From assembly GCA_028688905.1 (NCBI GenBank), contig JAQTXH010000008.1:1-64000 (forward strand): a stretch of DNA of 64,000 nucleotides. The letters run 5' to 3'. How positions within the stretch are numbered: position 1 is the stretch's first letter; each line of letters opens with the position of its first letter. The notes below the pieces were generated by a model. The model saw nothing but the letters and a program-made list of their open reading frames with translations, was not told where the DNA came from and did not search any database. Made by a program: the position numbers and the translations under genes. This document shows, piece after piece, positions 62,039-64,000 of this stretch. The stretch is from Acidiphilium sp. GTDB lineage: Bacteria > Pseudomonadota > Alphaproteobacteria > Acetobacterales > Acetobacteraceae.

Positions 62039-63255
62039 TGGGCGCGTCGTGCCCCGCATATGCGGGGCAGGGCAGGGGGGATAGCGGACGATCCGCCCTC
62101 CCGCTCACCAGAAGCCGGCAAGGGACGCTCCCGCTCGACATCGACGCCAGCGCGGGCACCGGCTGGGATCCGACGTCCCCGCCGATCGCGCTGACGCCGG
62201 AGGTCACGCGTCTGCTGGCCGCGGATGCCGCCGTTGCGATCGGGGTCAGTGGCGGCAAGGATTCCTGCGCGGTCGCCATCGCGGTGGATCGGCACCTGAG
62301 CGCGATCGGCCATACCGGGCCGCGCATCCTGATCCACTCCGATCTCGGCCGGGTGGAGTGGCGCGATAGCCTCCCCGCCTGCCAGCGCCTCGCCGAGCGG
62401 ATCGGCTGGGAACTGGTCATCGTCCGTCGGCAGGCCGGGGATTTGCTCCATCGCTGGGAAACTCGCTGGGAACGGAACATCGCCCGGTACGTAGCCTTGG
62501 AATGCGTGCAGGTGATCCTCCCCTGGAGCACGCCTGCTCTCCGGTTTTGCACTTCGGAGGCCAAGACCAAAGTGATTGCTTCAGCACTGGCCAAACGCTT
62601 TGCCGGTCGCCCGATCCTGAACGTGACCGGAATCAGGCGGCAGGAGAGCGCCAGCCGCCGTGCCAAGCCAATCGGCACGATCGACAGCAACCTCACGACA
62701 CGGACCCGCGAGGCCTTCATCTGGAATCCGATCATCGAATGGCCGATCGAACAAGTCTGGCGGACCATCGGAGAGGCCGGGCTGACCCACGAGGCCTATG
62801 CCGTGTACGGCTCGACCCGTGTGTCGTGCGTGTTCTGCATCATGAGCTCGATCGGTGACCTGCGGGCCGCCGCCTCCTGCCCGGATAACCACGAGATCTA
62901 CCGCGCCATGGTCGATCTCGAAGCACGCTCGACCTTCGCCTTTCAGGGAAACCGCTGGCTGGCGGACACCGCGCCGCATCTGCTCGACGCCGAGATGCGA
63001 CGCGCCGTGACGCGGGCCCGGCTCGCTGCCCATGAGCGGATGCGGCTGGAGGCGCGGCTGCCCCGTCATCTCCTCTACGTCAAAGGCTGGCCGACGAGCG
63101 TGCCCACCCACGAGGAAGCTGACCAGATCGCGGAGATCCGCCGCAGGATCAGCACTCTGCTCGGCATCGATGCCGACTACCTGACCGCCCCGGCGGTCCG
63201 CGACCGGTATCGTGACCTGATCGCCGCGAAACCGGATCGTCTCACGGTCACCTGA
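62038..63255 (+). CDS. PAPS-reductase-like PP-loop protein
   Basis: A 405-residue member of the phosphoadenosine phosphosulfate reductase / DndC-like PP-loop ATPase family. The PP-loop is AIGVSGGKDSCAVAIA. LIHSDLGRVEWRDS follows, and the Cys positions RFCTSEAK, STRVSCVFCIMSS and SCPD may bind an iron-sulfur cluster. Stop of ardC and start share TGATG, and a GTG at 62035 is possible as an alternative start. The family includes phosphorothioation proteins and many mobile-element members of unknown function. Amino-terminal ~60 residues are not conserved-looking. Confidence 0.75.
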   Translation: MGASCPAYAGQGRGDSGRSALPLTRSRQGTLPLDIDASAGTGWDPTSPPIALTPEVTRLLAADAAVAIGVSGGKDSCAVAIAVDRHLSAIGHTGPRILIHSDLGRVEWRDSLPACQRLAERIGWELVIVRRQAGDLLHRWETRWERNIARYVALECVQVILPWSTPALRFCTSEAKTKVIASALAKRFAGRPILNVTGIRRQESASRRAKPIGTIDSNLTTRTREAFIWNPIIEWPIEQVWRTIGEAGLTHEAYAVYGSTRVSCVFCIMSSIGDLRAAASCPDNHEIYRAMVDLEARSTFAFQGNRWLADTAPHLLDAEMRRAVTRARLAAHERMRLEARLPRHLLYVKGWPTSVPTHEEADQIAEIRRRISTLLGIDADYLTAPAVRDRYRDLIAAKPDRLTVT

Positions 63256-63300
63256 TCCTCGCCTTCGACATCACCCCTTCGTCCGAAAGGAACCCCGGCC

Positions 63301-63642
63301 ATGACCGGCACCCATGACGATGACCTCGACACCACGGACATCGAGGATCGCAAACCGCAAGTCCAAACACGCCGCCCCGCCAAAGGCCTGCCGCTGATCG
63401 GCATCTGGGCGGAGATCCCGAAACCCCGCTCCGGCTATACCGTCCGGTGCATGCTCGCCTGCGCCAATCTCGCCGGGGCGCAAGACTATCTCTCGCCATA
63501 CGGTGCCAGCCTGGTCGAGAACCGCACCGCGATCACCTGGTCGGTCCGGGAGTTCCGGACCCGCCCGGTGAAGCGGCCGCGACCGGACCGGGCATCCCGC
63601 ATCCGGATCGCGGAACAGAACGTCATCGAAATCGGCTACTGA
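63301..63642 (+). CDS. hypothetical protein, 113 residues
   Basis: ATG 63301 follows GAAAGGAACC. A basic protein with a central alpha/beta part (PLIGIWAEIPKPRSGYTVRC, ITWSVREFRTRPVKRPRPD). No recognised domain. It is in the plasmid/ICE block, 45 bases after the PAPS-reductase-like gene. Possibly a DNA-binding accessory protein, without direct evidence. Confidence 0.55.
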   Translation: MTGTHDDDLDTTDIEDRKPQVQTRRPAKGLPLIGIWAEIPKPRSGYTVRCMLACANLAGAQDYLSPYGASLVENRTAITWSVREFRTRPVKRPRPDRASRIRIAEQNVIEIGY

Positions 63643-63656
63643 CAGGAGATCCCGAC

Positions 63657-63965
63657 ATGGCAAAAATCGCAACCGATGACGAACTCGCACGTATCGTCAC
63701 CGCAATCGTCGCAGACGCGCCGAACCAGAACGAACCGCGCTACCGCATGTTTCTTGATACCATCGCCGAAGCGATCGGTGCGTATCATGGCGTCACCATT
63801 GGTTCGGTGATGACCCCGGAGGAGGATCTGCCACAGTGGTCCGTGGCTTTCCGGGCGACGGTCGATACCGCCGACGATGGCGGTCCTTTCGCCCTGATCG
63901 ACACCGACCTTGAGGTCAGGGAATGGCTTGCCGAAGGACGATCCGAAACCGAGAAAACACGATAA
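63657..63965 (+). CDS. hypothetical protein, 102 residues
   Basis: Start ATG 63657, 14 bases after the previous stop, with GACAGGAG upstream. An acidic helical protein (KIATDDELARIVTAIVADAP; RYRMFLDTIAEAIGAYHG). No domain is recognised. The end at 63965 leaves 35 bases of apparently non-coding sequence to the window edge. Confidence 0.55.
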   Translation: MAKIATDDELARIVTAIVADAPNQNEPRYRMFLDTIAEAIGAYHGVTIGSVMTPEEDLPQWSVAFRATVDTADDGGPFALIDTDLEVREWLAEGRSETEKTR

Positions 63966-64000
63966 GGCAACAGCGGGTCAGATTTTGACTTTGCCTCGCT

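Noticed and set aside
1-64000. CRISPR arrays, tRNA or rRNA genes
   Set aside because: No regularly spaced short repeats, cloverleaf-like sequences with conserved TTCGA loops, or rRNA segments were noticed in the window.

Overview
The window is about 64 kb of GC-rich DNA packed with transposon and insertion-sequence debris. It looks like an accessory replicon or genomic island of an alphaproteobacterium. The gene styles (GTTC-N7-GTTC SOS box, IS5/IS6/IS21/IS1595/Tn3 mixtures, ArdC/HerA plasmid genes) suggest an acidophilic Acetobacteraceae such as Acidiphilium or a relative. That assignment is an inference; there is no rRNA or other marker gene in the window.

Layout. 0-3.1 kb: an IS1595 stump, a frameshifted HiPIP-like iron-sulfur protein, a cytochrome c / SCO pair and a CLC chloride channel. 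3.2-5.7 kb: broken IS4 and IS21 pieces and a truncated AAA ATPase. 5.75-12.5 kb: a complete Tn3-family transposon with 45-bp inverted repeats. Its cargo is an amino-acid permease, a small cupin, a YqcI/YcgG-type (GntA-like) heme N-hydroxylase candidate and a divergent Lrp regulator. It lies inside an IS6 transposase that in turn cut off a fatty-acid desaturase.

13.1-26.9 kb is a guanidine region. Two guanidine-I (ykkC) riboswitches on the minus strand each head an operon. The first (very GC-rich) is a guanidine degradation operon: a leader ORF, two DUF1989 proteins (carboxyguanidine deiminase subunits), a urea/guanidine carboxylase and allophanate hydrolase. The second (clearly lower GC) encodes a metallophosphoesterase, an APC permease, a nucleotidyltransferase-like protein, a glutamine-synthetase-like ligase and a MetX-like alpha/beta hydrolase. 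I know of no described guanidine pathway with this second gene set, and it is my best candidate for an undescribed system.

27-33.9 kb: a truncated amino-acid ABC ATPase, an IS5 element, a RES/Xre toxin-antitoxin pair and an SOS mutagenesis cassette (UmuD-like protein lacking its catalytic dyad, UmuC, DEDDh exonuclease). 34.2-37.2 kb: a two-component system and a divergent Met/Gly-rich Spy-like protein. 37.3-42.9 kb: a frameshifted SNF2 helicase, a WGR protein and a decayed HEAT-repeat gene, ended by a complete IS1595 element with its target duplication. 43.9-45.3 kb: IS21 remnants and an MpaB-family oxygenase.

45.4-50.5 kb: two direct copies of a roughly 350-bp Tn3-type miniature element flank an orphan type VI secretion cargo (PAAR, DUF4123, truncated effector, likely immunity gene), a ParE toxin-antitoxin pair, a truncated resolvase and other fragments. 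50.5-53.6 kb: a stop-interrupted glycosyltransferase, a FkbM methyltransferase, a 108-bp miniature inverted-repeat element and decayed genes. 53.7-64 kb: a collinear block of plasmid/ICE genes (small membrane proteins, DUF6878/DUF6915-type proteins, HerA-like ATPase, a protein of seven tandem SANT/Myb-like repeats, ArdC antirestriction protein, PAPS-reductase-like protein). Three genes in this block share a GC-rich palindromic leader followed by a small hairpin at the ribosome binding site.
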